Positions 32,601 to 44,876 of a stretch of DNA of 64,000 nt are shown here, in pieces. The notes beneath the pieces are model-generated. The model was not told the DNA's origin and made no database searches. It was given only the letters and a program-made list of their open reading frames with translations. Source of the stretch: Capsaspora owczarzaki ATCC 30864 (taxonomy: Eukaryota > Opisthokonta > Filasterea); NCBI RefSeq assembly GCF_000151315.2, contig NW_011887292.1, positions 2,147,181 through 2,211,180 on the forward strand. The letters run 5' to 3'. The position numbers and the translations under genes were made by a program. Numbering within the stretch: the stretch's first letter is position 1; each line of letters starts with the position of its first letter.

Positions 32601-33384
32601 TGCAATAATGCCAATGAATATGCCAATGCCATGGTGTAGCACGTGCGATGGACCTTCGTTCGCGGCCAGAGAGAGGGCGACCGCCAAAATGGCAAAGGCC
32701 AGCACAGAGCCGGCGAGAGCGACATGCAAATCCGTCATGGCGTTCGTCGATGTCTGCTCAACCAGCTTGAGAACGATTAGCACATTGCCTGCGTTCTTGA
32801 GCAGGGCACCTCCACCGACAGCGTCCTTGTAAAAGCGTCGAATGAGCGTTGCAGGCAGCCAGTACGTCAGCACCGCTGGCAACAGCATGTACAGGATGAC
32901 GGCCACTCCGGCCACAGTCGACGACATGCCCGACGCGCTGGCAGCTTCGTGCGTATCATTTGCGTGTATAGGTGGCTCGGGAATGCTTCCTGGGGCGGGA
33001 GGACTTCGATCGGACAGCAGCGACTCGCGCAAGCACCACCATACCTGCCCCCCCCCAACGATGGGTTGTGGTTCAACGTACCATGCAAAGACAAAAATGT
33101 CAGCAAGCAACATTTCAAACACATAGATCGGTTTCCGCTTGTGAACGAGCATGCCGAGCATGATGGGGGCAAGAAACAAGCAGCACGGGAGGAGGAATAC
33201 GCACCATCGGGATGTAGACGCCTCGGAACAGCTGACATGCAAACAGTGTCGTGAACGCAGCAAAGATGCCCAGCACGTGCGGCGGAGTGGAGGACGAGGA
33301 CGAGGACGTGGCCGAAGGGGATCCTCGCCCTGGTAAAGGCGACGGGGCCCATGCGGAGGCGGCGCTCGACTGAGACTGCGCCAT
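29655..33384 (-). CDS. CWH43-like GPI-anchor lipid remodelling protein
   Basis: Exons 33384-33205, 33137-29823, 29717-29655; 1185 residues. The N-terminal two thirds hold many predicted membrane helices (for example FAAFTTLFACQLFRGVYIPM and VAVILYMLLPAVLTYWLP), like the Frag1/PGAP2-type half of Cwh43. From about residue 935 comes an endonuclease/exonuclease/phosphatase domain: RVASLNTHMG, DVDVLGCQEFS, VTLVTTHLHH, VVVFGDLNSVPGG and the final VSDHKPVVASFEF, supplied by the last exon. In yeast, Cwh43 replaces the diacylglycerol of GPI anchors with ceramide in the ER; in animals the homologue is PGAP2IP/CWH43. A loop of about 100 residues carries a long glutamine run encoded by CAA/CAG repeats. 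Exon 1 joins through a 67-bp intron whose acceptor (TTCACAAG) is weak. It is divergent from the TMEM185 gene. Confidence 0.85.
32237..32318. repeat. CAA/CAG trinucleotide repeat encoding polyglutamine
   Basis: On the plus strand (TTG)n and (CTG)n arrays; on the coding minus strand about 20 glutamine codons, CAG-pure in one part and CAA-pure in another, followed by Q/H-rich sequence. It lies in a predicted loop of the CWH43-like protein. Confidence 0.95.
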
Positions 33385-33981
33385 TTTGGAAGTGCTCGCG
33401 TATCGGGCAGGGCGAGCAGCAGCCGGGGCGGGGCGGCCGGGAGGCGGGGGGGGGGGGTTACGACGGAGACCGAGAGGCTGCGATGCGGGAGGTCGCTGCT
33501 GCTACTCCGATGGTGCTCTGCCGGCAAGCAAGACAGGAAGGCCCCCGCAAAGGTCTCAACCAAAAACACAAAAATGGACGAATGAAGAAAAAGCTCGGTC
33601 AAAACAGGGACAGCGGGCGTGTCTGTGGTGAGAACGGCAACCAACTGGACCAGGGGAGCAACGTGACCTCGACTGCAGAGCAAGACTGGGCTTGTAAAAA
33701 TGCTCGGATTTTTGGTGATGAATGATGGTGAGTGCACCGTGTACAGAGCCAAGAGCCTGGTTGAACAGAAGGCTTGAGATGCTGATGCTTTGCTCGTCTG
33801 CTCAGAAAATTCATGCTTCAGTCGTCATTTTCCGTCCCTGTTCTTTGGTTCATTGAGTGGATCCTTTGTCTTTTGTCTTCTTCTTTTTTTTTTCCAAGTC
33901 GGTAGTTTGTTGTCTTGCTGTCTGTCCTGCTGTTCTGTGAGGTGGGAGTTTCCGTGCTATAAAAGCCGAGGCAAGCGCGAA
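33385..33981. promoter_or_regulatory. Divergent promoter region, CWH43-like and TMEM185 genes
   Basis: Two start codons face away from each other across about 600 bp, so both promoters should be here. A TATAAAAG at 33958-33965 is too near the TMEM185 ATG (17 bp away) to serve as an ordinary TATA box. A G10 run lies near 33448. No other element recognised. Confidence 0.45.
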
Positions 33982-36224
33982 ATGAAGGTCAATCCCAGGT
34001 AAAGCGAGATGGAAACGAAGAGCTGCTTTCCGATGCTGGGGCAGCTTTGTGGGGTTTTTCCGGTTGTGATCGCTCTCTGGTCGCTGGTCTCAGGATGTCT
34101 GGATGTCTGGATGTCTGGATGTATGGATGCATGTCAGTGAGTGGTGTGATGTGAAATGTGAAACACTGACACGCACGAGTTGTTTCCTTTGGTTTTTTTT
34201 TTTTTTTTTTTGTTTCTTTGGTGGCAGTCGCCTCGTTGTGCATGGCGCGCTGACGATTGTCTCGGTGGTGATGCCGATGCGCATCGAGGGCTTGCTCAAG
34301 TGCGACTGGTGGTACATCTTCATGCCGCTGCTGCTGTGGAAGGCCATTGCGTTCGTCGGCGCGGCGGTCGGGGCGCACGCGTGGCTGAGCGATGTTCGGC
34401 TGCGCAAGACGGTCGAACTCCTCCGCGCTCGGCAACAGCAGCAGCAGGGCTACCAGCCTCCACCAGTGTTGCTGGACAGCCAACACCATCACACAGGAGG
34501 GCTGCTCCCTTCAACACCAGCAGCAGCAGCAGCAGCAGCAGCACAACCACCGCAGCCAGGCGCGTCATCACAAGCTGCCGCAATCCTGACGAGTAGACAT
34601 GTACCATTGCCTCACCGCGCGACGACGCAACTCCGCGAAATGCCGCCGAGCGAAGCGTACACGACAGACCGCGAGCAGCTCGCGCGGAACTGGCGCGGCT
34701 CGGGCGACCAGGAGGAGCAAGTGCTGCCCGCGGTTAGCAGCGCCGATTGGTCTCGTGCTGAGGCCCTACTCCGGCTCACAGACAGGCAATACCAGTAAGG
34801 CTGCTCCACAAAAACGTTGGCATGGCTTTGTTTTGAGTAGCTTGAAGCTTTGCTGTGCCGCTTGATTTTGGGGGGCGGAGGAGCTTGTTCTTCGGCGATT
34901 GACCATTTTTCTCACCTCTGCCTTCGTTTTTGACTGCTGTGCATCAGAGTCTACGTGTCTGAAATCACGAGCCAGTTTTCAACAATGCTCTTCCTCACAA
35001 TCATGCTGGGCTTGCTGCTCGGAGCAGAGATTGTGATTTGCCTCAATCTCAACTCGTTCGACAGCGTTGTTAACAACCGCCCTGAACGATTGCTCATGCC
35101 GTGGTGGTGTGCCTTTTTGCCTCTGTGCTGCACATCCTTTGTGGCCCTCGTCTCTGTCGTGGCTCAGCGACGACGTTCTGGCTCAGCTCTACCGTTGGTA
35201 AGCAGGGGGGGGTGCAGAAGCGGGTTTGTGATTAGAACACCATTGACACTTATTTTTGTGTGTGTGTGTGTGTGTGTGCTCATGCTCGATCAAACAGCTG
35301 GAGATTACTTTCATTGCTCTGTTCTTTGTCTTTTTGGTGGTGGGGCTCAAGCTCGATGGTTGGATCAACTGGAGTTGGCCGGTGAGTTTTTGGTTTGGTT
35401 GGTTGACGCCTGCTTTTGAAGGCGTCTGTTGCCCTCACTCTGGACGCAAATCTTTCCCAGATTGTGTATATTCCGATCTATGGCCTATTATTCATCGGTA
35501 GCTTCATTCTGACAATGTACATGATCCGCGCTTGCATTGCAATTCGGCGCTCGCGAGACCACCGCGCTGTCGCCATGGAGTACACGCGGCTGCTTGTCAC
35601 TGCCCTCGGCGCGTTATTTGTTTGTGTTCCGAGTCTTTTGTTTCAAGTAAGCCTTGTTTGTTCAGTTTGGTTTGCTTGGATGTTGTCCCAATGCTCATTG
35701 ACGTGTGTTCGTGCGTGCTCCAGATCTTACTGCTCGTCAAGCTCAATGGTCATCCGCTGAGCACGTACGAGGTCTTTGCGCCGTCGACCCTCATGTTTCT
35801 TTTCTTGTTTTCGACCGGGTTGGTCAAGCAGAAAGTTCGCGGCTGTAGGTTTTCCTTTTGCTTTGTTCTTGGGATTGTTTTTGTTTTTTGCAACTTCCCC
35901 CTCTCGCTTTCGCTTGGTATGCAGCAATCTCATTGCAACTGGGTTGCCGCGTCTTCTTTTCTTGTTGTTTCAGGGTGGTTTGGTGCCAATGTTATGGAGT
36001 CTGTGTGGAGCGACACAATGCACGATATCGTCGAAGAGGACGAGCTCAGTGATGTGGACGGCACGCCCGAGCGCGGGTATGGCACAATCGCAACCGAGAT
36101 TTCCAGTGCACTGTCCGGCACCGCCAACCTCATCATCGATGAAGACAAACGATCCATTGCGAGCGAGTCGAGCCTGGCAGATTTTGCTGTGCCACCCATA
36201 TTATCGCTGGACGTACCTGATTGA
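33982..36224 (+). CDS. TMEM185-family multi-pass membrane protein
   Basis: Seven exons: 33982-33998, 34228-34794, 34948-35197, 35298-35381, 35461-35646, 35724-35844, 35974-36224; 491 residues. The 17-nt first exon gives MKVNPS, and the joint NPSRLVVHGALT aligns with NPSKFLIYACL of animal TMEM185. Other matches are IFMPLLLWKAIAFVGA, FIALFFVFLVVGLKLDGWIN with WSWPIVYIPI across a splice, and KVRGWWFGANVMES at the last splice. The family (Pfam Tmemb_185A) has seven or so helices and no established biochemical role; human TMEM185A lies at the FRAXF fragile site. Unlike animal forms, it has a 140-residue Q/A/P-rich cytosolic loop after helix 2 and an acidic C-terminal tail (VEEDELSDVDGTPERGYG) that could hold trafficking motifs. 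Splices agree in phase throughout. Confidence 0.88.
34093..34130. repeat. Short tandem (GGATGTCT)n in TMEM185 intron 1
   Basis: About four to five imperfect copies of an 8-bp unit in the 229-bp first intron, followed by T21 close to the acceptor. Confidence 0.85.
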
Positions 36225-36490
36225 GCTCAGTTCCTTCGGTTTTTTAGGTTTTTATTTTTGCTGTTCTTGACACTGAATGACGCTTGGCCTATCAATTCGA
36301 TTTCGCTCCGGCTTCTTTCGTTTTTTTGTCTTGTTGTAGTTGTATCAGCTGTTGTACAAGTAGTACTTTTTGTTTTCTTTTTTTTCTTTTTCAAACAACA
36401 AGACTTCAACATGACGCGCTGTCCTATGAGAACGGTGTGGTGATTATGGAAGCTTTTGATTGTTACATGCTCCAGTCGGCGAATCAAAAA

Positions 36491-39400
36491 TTAGCTGCGC
36501 ATGGGCACGACAGAGGTGTGAGATCTGAGGGACAGGGCCTGCGCATGCTGTTCCAACGAGCGGTTGTACTCGGCAAGGGCCTTGGTCAGCTGAGCAGCGA
36601 GAGAGTGCAGTTGAGATTCCGACGGGGTGGCAGTGGATCGACCCGCACGAGTGCTGCTCGTTGTTGTGGAGGCGTCGCGCAAGGCGGCGAGTAGTTGATC
36701 AAACACGTTGACTGGGAGCCATGTGGCAAACGGTAGTCGCTCGGTCAATTTACCCTGCCCGACAGTCTGCGGTGGCAAGAATGCTGGGCGCAGCGCGGCG
36801 ACCGTGTCATCAGACTGCGGCACAGAAATCTCGTCGGCAAACCGCTTCATTGCGTTGATATAGTACAGGGCTACACCTGCAGCGTCCTCGAGCAGGGCGA
36901 ACTTGAGGAACACTTGGATGAGATCGACAGGATGCTTGGACTAGAGTGCAGGGAAGCCAGCACACGTGGGAGAAGCAACCAACAAACCAAAATGAGAAAA
37001 ATCAAGAAGCCGCCATCCACAATACAAAGCAAATCATATTCTTTGGCGTTTCGTTTTTGTTTGTTCTTACCTTGGCGGACATGATGAGCCATTGAGGAAG
37101 CTTAATCCGGCGATCGATAGCCAAGAGTCGATGCACCACGGCTCGGTGGTACTCATAGTTGGTATCTGCTGAATCGAACGCGTCGAGATAGCTCTGCAGA
37201 AGTCGCCAAGCAGAGTCGGTCGCGTCGCGAGAAACGAGCGACAGAATGTTGTGTTGCAGCCACTCGACCAATTTGTGTGACGTCAATTGCGACGGCTTGG
37301 TGGAGGCAGCGGCAAGATTGGCGCAGCGCGAAGCGAGCGACTCAAACAAGGGCACCAGGTTGATTGAGAACTTGGTCGCGAGAGCAACGGCCGTGTCGTA
37401 GAAGCCGGTCTGCAACAAGAGTGAAAACACGGTGTTGGGCGATGGCGAAATTCCAGCCATGGCAGTGGCCAGCTCAGGATTGTGTTGCAGCAACCGCCAT
37501 CGCGCAGTCACCAGCAAGTGCTCGCGAGAAATGTCGTCCAGCTCCACAATAACGCATCGTGAGTCTCCGTGATCCTCTGTTCCAAAAACAACAAGAACAA
37601 CAACAACACAAAGAAAGGAGCACAATGTCAAACGTCAGCTTGCGTTCTCAACCCCTCTTCACTTTGGCGACACCACAGGAACTGCAGCTGGTTGCTCACC
37701 TTCGATACGCGTTTCATCACTCAGGGCCTCGTCTTGCAACGCCGAAGCGGTTCGTTTTCGCTTGGGAGAGCTGAATGATCCTTGAATCATGGCTTGATTC
37801 GACTCCTGCACCGAAGAGCTGGAAGGAACGCGCAGCCAAGCATTCTCCGGCTTGACCAGACGCAAGGCGTTCACAGCCGCAAGGTAGCAACGTGCCTGCA
37901 AATCGCACCAGTGTACCATCTCTTTCGGTGCGACTTCGCTCCCCAAGCGTTGAGCAAACTCGTACATGGCCAGCGCAGCTGTCGAGACAATCGAGAGACA
38001 AAACAATACCAGTGGAAATAGGGTGAGCACGCAAACCCAAAAACCGGACAACAACAATCAACCAATCGTGGCACGTACCGCTGCGGTAGTTACTGCGGAA
38101 GACGTGGAACGAGTACAGAATTTCGTAATAATTGGGTGAGGCGGCAACCACGTTCATGTTGTGGGCCTTGAGGAGCAGCGCCGACTCGACATCGCTTTCG
38201 AGACCAGTGTAGGGCATGCGGCACAGGAGATCAATCTCCTGACGCTCGCTCAACACCACAATGAACCGCAGCAGACAATCCAGGCATGCTTTGCGATCCT
38301 GGTTGGCAATCATCGCGGCATACGCCTTCATGTACAACGACGAGTCCTGCGGCGCGAGATCGAGACAGAACTTGAAAATGTTCGACCACAGCGAAGACTG
38401 AAGCCCAACCAAACATGCAAAGAAAGAAGGGGGAAAAAACCAGAGACAAGGGACCAAAAGCGTGAGAAGAGGTGAGACGGATCCAATGTGACGATTGCGA
38501 TTGTTTTCAACAAACAAAAACGTCGAACAACAAACAAACCTTGCGAGGATCTTGATCGGAAGCCAAGCCGAGCGCGATGGTAGCAAATTCGAGGGCCTGA
38601 GCTGTTGCAGCGCGACGGTCGAACAGTCGAACAACATGCAAATAGTAGGTAACGAGGGCAAAGCTGGTTTGCTTTTCGGAATCCGTAAAGGCGATAGAGT
38701 TCATGAGACTTTCAGATTCCGCATCGTTGATCACGGCGAAAAGGGCAGAGTTGCCATCCCCTGTAAGATTGTTCAAGTGATGAGGAAACCAGAATGAAAC
38801 TGTCAAGTCAGCTTTCATCCTCCTGCAAATGGTCGGGTTTGTCGACATGAGAACAGCAACATACGAATGCCGACACTGGCTTTGGTAAAGTATTCCTTCG
38901 CCGCCGCGGGCTGGTTGGAAGCAAGGAAGAATTGACCGGCGAGGAAGAGGACCGAGTGGGGTGGGTTGTCAAGCAAGCTCACGAATTCCTGCGACGAATA
39001 AGGACGACATGTTCCAAGGGTAAGCATGCGTCGAATAAAGAAAAAGAAAAAAGCAGTCACAGCAAAACATACCATCAACAAGCCCTGTTGGCCATGAGAC
39101 TGCAGGCCCGAAGCGACAAATTGAACGTTGCTATCGGTCGTTGACACTCTGGGAGAAGCAGTCAAACACACAATTCAGCGCTGTTGCCATGCCACAGCAA
39201 GTAGTACCAGCCGCCAAATCTTACAAGCGAGAAATCAACCAAGAGACGGTCGCGTCAACTTGGGCCAGCGGAACATTAAGACGAGACTGCGAGCTATCAG
39301 CCAAAATCAAGTGGACGAGGGCGTCGGCATTTTGCAAGCGCGCAGCCGTGTGTTGCCTGCGGTCTTCGCCAAGCAGTGCAAGCATCGTTTTGGAGGATGT

Positions 39401-42400
39401 GGACCTGGAGGGTACAAAAGGGACGACCGTGAAAATCAGCCAAATGAAATGCGATGACTGCAAATTCCATGAAAAACCACCGCATTCCGAATCAACGTAC
39501 ACCGACTCTGCTGAGACCGACGGAACCGGTCGCTGAAGCGAAATCCAGTACAAAATCATGTACTTCTTGACCAGCGCAATGCATTCAGGAAGCAGGGTCG
39601 ACATGCACTGGGAGAGTTCCTTGTTTGTCAAGCAGGTCTGCAGAAAGCCAGCGAAAGGAACGAGTGATGAGCCAAAAAAAAAAAAAAAAAAAAAAAAAAA
39701 ACGTCCTGTGCATGAAGGAAAATGCGATTGCTGAGGGACCCTCACCGTGCCACGCAAGCGCGTCAAAACACCGAATAGCAAGAGCAGATCAAAGCAGAGC
39801 GCCAGGCGGGCAGTCACTGTTTGCTGGAAAGCGGCAGCCACTAACGAAGCCGGCCACGGGGCGATGGCGTTCCACTCACTCTGTGCCGGGCTGAAAGCTG
39901 CGGTTGCGCCCACAAAGCATTGCAAATGAAACGAATCGTGAAACGGACATGCTAAAGCAAAACAACCGATAGCCAAAAACAATCAAACAACAAAGTTCTG
40001 CTTACCTTCGTTGTCGTACTGCTCAGGCTGCAGCGCAAGCAGCAACCGGGCAATGACGGCTACCTTGCAGCGAAGAGGCTTAAATTGGGAGGAAAAGCGG
40101 ATGGGGAAGGTAGCCGTGGCACTTCCCGAAACGAGCTCGTCAAATTGGCCATCCACCAGCGCGGCCACGGCACCCGTCCTCAGCTGCGAGAGCAGTTCGT
40201 TTTTGCTCCAGTGAGGATAGCGATGTCGATGCAGAGACGGCGCCGAGTCAAACACTGGGGCAAGACGGGCAGCGACAGCAGTCCATGGGTCTTGCGGATC
40301 CAGCAGCAAATCGTCGATGGTGGCGTTGGTCTCGCCAGACACAAGGGACATGCACAACAGCAGGCGCGCCATTTCGATCGGCTCGACGTTGTTTGCGAGC
40401 GAAGCAAGGTCGGACCGCGAGTCGGCTTGCTCAGAGGCGCTGAGGACGGGCCGCTTGTGGTTGGGCTCAGCAGAGACTGCCGGCTGGGTTGCCAAGAGCA
40501 GTGACGCACAAGCCGAAACCAAGGGTGCGCTGGGTGTCAGAATCGGACTGGCGGACGGCGTCGAGCTTGATTTGGCGGCACCAAACAGGGTTTCGCGCTC
40601 CACATGAACGCGTTCGAGGGCCGCCACAGACCTGATCAGAGAAACACCGTCCAACCGAACAACGCCAAAGACATCCGATGAGGTGTCACAGAACAGACCG
40701 AGCGCGACATTCGCATGCGAGGCACAGCCAAGACAGCACGAGTAGAGTCGGGCCCACGAGGCCATGGTCGCTTGCGCCAACTCGGACTCGGAGGGCGAGT
40801 CACGACCCGACACAGCAAGACTCTCGCGAATCTCAGAGTCGACAGCATGCTCTGCCGCCACGTGGAAGCGTGCAATCGGTGCGGACGCCGCAAGCGGGTC
40901 GGCGGGAATTCGAAGTGCAGCGGCAAACGACGAAATGGCCGCACGGAGCACGGTTCGCGAGAAGCGACCAGCCGCGAAAATACGAGCAATAAATACATCA
41001 CGGATGTGACTGGCGGTCAGCTGTGGTCGGCTGCCGGACGGCGTCGGGTCCGCGTTGCTGGCAATCATTTGAACAAGCGACGAGTTGGCAAATGTCGCTG
41101 CGGAAGGACCAGGAACAACCGCCAACGGCAGAGGAGTAGCATCCAGTCCAATGTAATCGTGACTCAGAGGGAGCTCAATCCATTCACCAAATACCAACCC
41201 TTGCATGCCCGAGTGAAGAGGCGCGACGCGCGCCATGGAAGTGTCGGCGCCACCGTCGGCATGCACAGTGCGCCACAGGGTCCACAGCGACGTCGCCGTC
41301 AGGGACATGTCGAGCAAGGATCCATGCGCCGACACAAACTTGGTGGCAATGTGCGCCAACTGCACGGGGAGGTCGGCGGTGCTTGTTGCGAGCGTGCCGT
41401 CAAAGAGAAGCAGTTGGGACAACTCGCCGATCGAAAGGTAGACGGCCAAGCGGAAGGTGGTCTCGGACAGGAAGGCAACTCGCAAGAGATGCTTGGAGCT
41501 GGTGGCCGCGGCAGCAATGCGCTCGCGGGTGATGGAGGCAGCGGAAGGGCCAGTGGCATCACGAGCAATGGCGCCGTGCCCGAGGGACAGGAATTCAACC
41601 AAGTCAACGTCTGCAACGCACTCGTGGACCAACGAGCCGGTTTGCCACATGCGAAGTCGCGCGTCCGCATGGAGCACGGCGACGGTCGTGTCAACATCCT
41701 CTTCCGTGCCCAAAGGCTCGTCGTCGTCCTGGTTGTCATCCGATTGCATGGCATCAAACCGAGATTGCCGCGACCGTTGTCCTTGTTTGAGACGGTCAGC
41801 GGACATGGCAGGCAGCAAGGTTTGGCAGGCGACCACGCGAGTCAGCGCGCGTTCTGCCGCGTTGCGCGAACTGAACGATCGGCGTTGGCGAGGTGTGGTG
41901 CTGGGCCCGAGAGCAGCCGAGGAGAAGACGGCCAAGCCCGACCAAAGTCGCTGCATCACCGAAGCTGCAGCCTGTTGCAGCACAGTTTCCTCGTAGGTGT
42001 GTGAGCCGAGTCCGGCGTACGACGACTGGCGTGGGGTCGCGTCTGGGAAGCGTAGCAACAACATGCGGCCGTCCTCGCAGCCAACCGTGAGTGTGGTTTC
42101 AGAGACTGCGGAAATGGAAGAAGGGACAGCGCCTCGGGTGGCCACTGCAACGTGGTGACGATTGGCACAAAGCTCACGGGCATCGACCCTCGCCAAAAAG
42201 GAGAGGGAGCTGTTCGAATTCACGTCGCGTTGCTGCATGCTTTCGGTCGGGCCCAGCACGGCACTTGCGTTGGCGCCGTAGAGTTGGGCAACGCTGACAC
42301 AAATCGTGTGGAGCTGGGCGCGCAGTTTCGCTGCAAGCTCCAGCTGCTGCTCCGTCAGAGGAAGTGAAGGATGCGGAAACACGAGGCGATGCGCCGTGTA

Positions 42401-43165
42401 GCGCGTCACAACAAACACGCACACGGACGTTGCCGTCTCGATGATGGCTGGGCGCTGGCCAACGATCGCGAACGGGAAGCGCAGCTGCAAGCAGGCGTCG
42501 AGCAGTGGTCCGCCCGAGGAGATGTCCTGCAGATCAAGCACGTTTCGGTAGCAGCGCCACACGAGGGCCCGCGTCGTGGCCAGGGGCGCTGCAGCAGAAC
42601 CTTCGGACGCGGATGGGGAGAAGGATGCAGAGGCCGACGACGGCAGCGACGACGACGACGACGACGGCAAGACGCCGGCCGCACCATGCGCTTCCAGATC
42701 CGCATCGTGGGGAAGGCAGAGTGGAACCGAGCCTGCATTGACCTGCTCTGGCGGGACAACAGCAGCATACGCCGAGCGCAGGCCTGAAACACGAGATCGC
42801 GCAGATTTGGCGCCAAGCTGCTGGTCTGGCAGCGACAATCCCGCGCCCGATCGGTGCGCCTGTCGTCCGCCTGCACTCAAATGAACATTGCCGTTCGATG
42901 TCGTCGAGGCGAGCTCTGCAGTCGCAGCAGCGGCGGCGGTCACTGCGGGCGACGGGATGAGGTGCATTGCGTTCAGTGCCTCGTGTGGAGCGTTGCGGTC
43001 TTGTGCATGGCTGTGGCGCTCCTCGGGCGTCCCTTGCAGCTCGTGTGGGTTGAGAAGACACTCGTGGCCTGCATCGTCCTGCAGATCCAGCGCCTTCTCC
43101 TGCCAGGTCGCGCCACCCCCGACAGCGTCCGCGCAGTCAACGCTGCGCAAGTTGAACAGCTGCAT
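36491..43165 (-). CDS. NUP160: NUP160 nucleoporin (Y-complex)
   Basis: Eleven exons: 43165-40006, 39951-39746, 39637-39501, 39404-39225, 39148-39073, 38988-38865, 38760-38540, 38397-38079, 37978-37700, 37576-37071, 36940-36491; 1885 residues. The long first exon covers the N-terminal beta-propeller (HRLVFPHPSLPLTEQQLELA; VMQRLWSGLAVF; DVDTTVAVLHADARLRMW; MSLTATSLWTLWRTV). The later exons form the alpha-helical solenoid and match human NUP160 best at ASPNYYEILYSFHVFRSNYR, ARCYLAAVNALRLVKPENAW, LLQTGFYDTAVALATKFSIN and WLIMSAK. The protein is a scaffold of the Nup107-160 outer ring of the nuclear pore. It is longer than the human protein (1436) because of a Ser/Ala-rich N-terminal region and low-complexity propeller inserts. 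Ten introns lie only in the solenoid part. The call is secure; the start ATG is the first in frame. Confidence 0.94.
39674..39701. repeat. A28 homopolymer (sense T28) in NUP160 intron
   Basis: Uninterrupted run within the intron 39638-39745; T on the transcribed sense strand. Confidence 0.93.
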
Positions 43166-43619
43166 TTTTTAACTTGAGAAGATGAAGGAGACTGCGTTTT
43201 TGATTCAAGGCGTCATGATTGAGGTATCTTTGGTACAGCATTTTTATGCAAGATTGTTCGGGGAGGCAGGGGACGGAGCCATGGTTTTGGACCATCAACA
43301 GGTTGGGGTTTTCAAATTGCTGTGGTGATCCGGCAAATCGCCTCGTCCGCGTTCGATTGGCCCACTTGACCATGGATTGTTCGCTTAACGCTGACACCAT
43401 AGGCGAGCGTGCTGGTGGGTCGTCGTAGTTTCAACAATGGCGCTCTCGGCCGTTGGTTGGTTCAATTCCCGCCAATCGCTCTTCCTTTCCATCCCTTTTT
43501 CCATCCTTGCCCAGCACAGCACTGGTACAGGAATTATTCTCGACCTGATTTGATCTCCTCTTCTTTTTTTTTTTTTCTTTTGAAGCCATCTCACTTCACT
43601 TTTGTCCAAATCAACCAAA
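43166..43619. promoter_or_regulatory. Divergent promoter region, NUP160 and nucleoside diphosphate kinase
   Basis: About 450 bp between divergent start codons. A T14 tract lies at 43564-43577, some 45 bp before the NDK start. No TATA box is visible. Confidence 0.5.
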
Positions 43620-44652
43620 ATGTCGACCGAGCGTACTTTCATTGCTGTCAAGCCCGACGGTGTCCAGCGTGGCCTCGTAAGTTCGTTCAACGGCTCTCAG
43701 TTTCACTCGTGTACCCCAACGCCTTGTCCCTTCCCCCCCCCCCGCCTCGCTCATCGGGCTCGTTCCTGGCATTCCAGCGCCCTGCCTTTCCTTCTCTGCG
43801 CAAAGCAGCGAAGAGCGAGGACGTTGACAAAACGCTCAAGCCGTGTGGAGAAGAAAAAAAAAAAAAAAAAGAACGAGCGTTTTCGCGATGTTGATCAACA
43901 GGGAAAGCGAACACCAACGCGGCGAAGGGTGCGCGTGGCTGGCTTGCAAGTGTGATACGCGCGTTGCTTGATGGCAGGCGAAGGGGAGGGGGGAAAAAGG
44001 GCGAACGGGAAGCAGAATCACAGCAACTGAAGCGCCCAACAATACAAAAAAAAAAAAAAAAAAAAAAAAAGCACATGGTTCTTATTGTGCTTTTCATTGG
44101 ATTTTTTTTTTTTTTTTTTTTCCCCTCAGTTCAGTTCAGTTCCGTTCAGTCAATCACACACCAAACAAGCCGCTCGACCAAACTCACAATCAAACATCCT
44201 TCTTCTTTGTCTTCTTTGTCTTTCTTCTTTGACAATCCCTCTGCTCGCAGGTTGGCGAGATCATTGCTCGCTTTGAGAAGAAGGGCTTCCGCCTCGTCGC
44301 CCTCAAGCTCGTCACTGCCTCGGAGGAGCTCCTCAAGCAGCACTATGCCGACCTCGCTGGCAAGGGCTTCTTCAACGGCCTGATTGCTTACATGGCCTCG
44401 GGCCCCGTCGCCGCCATGGTTTGGGAGGGCAAGGGAGTCGTCAAGACCGGCCGCAAGATGCTCGGTGCCACCAACCCCCTCGACTCTGAGCCCGGCACCA
44501 TCCGCGGTGACTACGCCATCGACGTCGGCCGCAACATTTGCCACGGCTCTGACTCTGTCGAGTCCGCCACCAAGGAGATTGCTCTCTGGTTCAAGGCTGA
44601 GGAGCTCAACGCCTACACCCAGACCATCCGCCCCCAGGTCTACGAGAACTAA
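43620..44652 (+). CDS. Nucleoside diphosphate kinase (NME1/NDK)
   Basis: Exons 43620-43676 and 44251-44652 joined across a 574-bp intron; 152 residues, the exact family length. The protein begins [19 protein letters not shown], with the nucleotide-binding KPDGVQR motif, and has the active-site histidine His117 in [14 protein letters not shown], which is phosphorylated during transfer of the gamma-phosphate between nucleoside triphosphates. The C-terminal YEN ending is typical of group I NME proteins, which form hexamers in the cytosol. The intron is long for this genome and contains both a poly(A) run (A25 at 44046-44070) and a poly(T) run (about 44102-44121), which could form a hairpin stem. 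Codon choice is strongly C-ending, fitting a highly expressed gene. Confidence 0.97.
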
Positions 44653-44876
44653 GCGCTGCTTCTCAACGAAGGCATGACATTTGCAATGTCTTGATTTCAG
44701 TTTGTTTGTGTGTGTGTGCGTCCATTTTTTTTGTGGCGAATCAACATGCAGCAAATTTTCGATCCAAATTTATGTGGAAGAATTGGAGTTGACGATGAAT
44801 TCATTAGTATATGGCTTGTATTTGGTGCAATCCAACATCCATCTGGACGAGAGAGGCGAGGATGAGTGCGGCCTCC

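Noticed and set aside
33035-33071. 37-bp intron in the CWH43 gene with GTACGT and CAG borders
   Set aside because: Too short for a spliceosomal intron here and would break the frame; the continuous frame reads through well.
33958-33965. TATAAAAG as TATA box for the TMEM185 gene
   Set aside because: It lies only 17 bp before the start codon; a start site 25-30 bp downstream would fall inside or after the 17-nt first coding exon.
40715-42004. 429-residue plus-strand frame opposite NUP160
   Set aside because: Antisense shadow; no start context, no family, Arg/Gly/Gln-rich.
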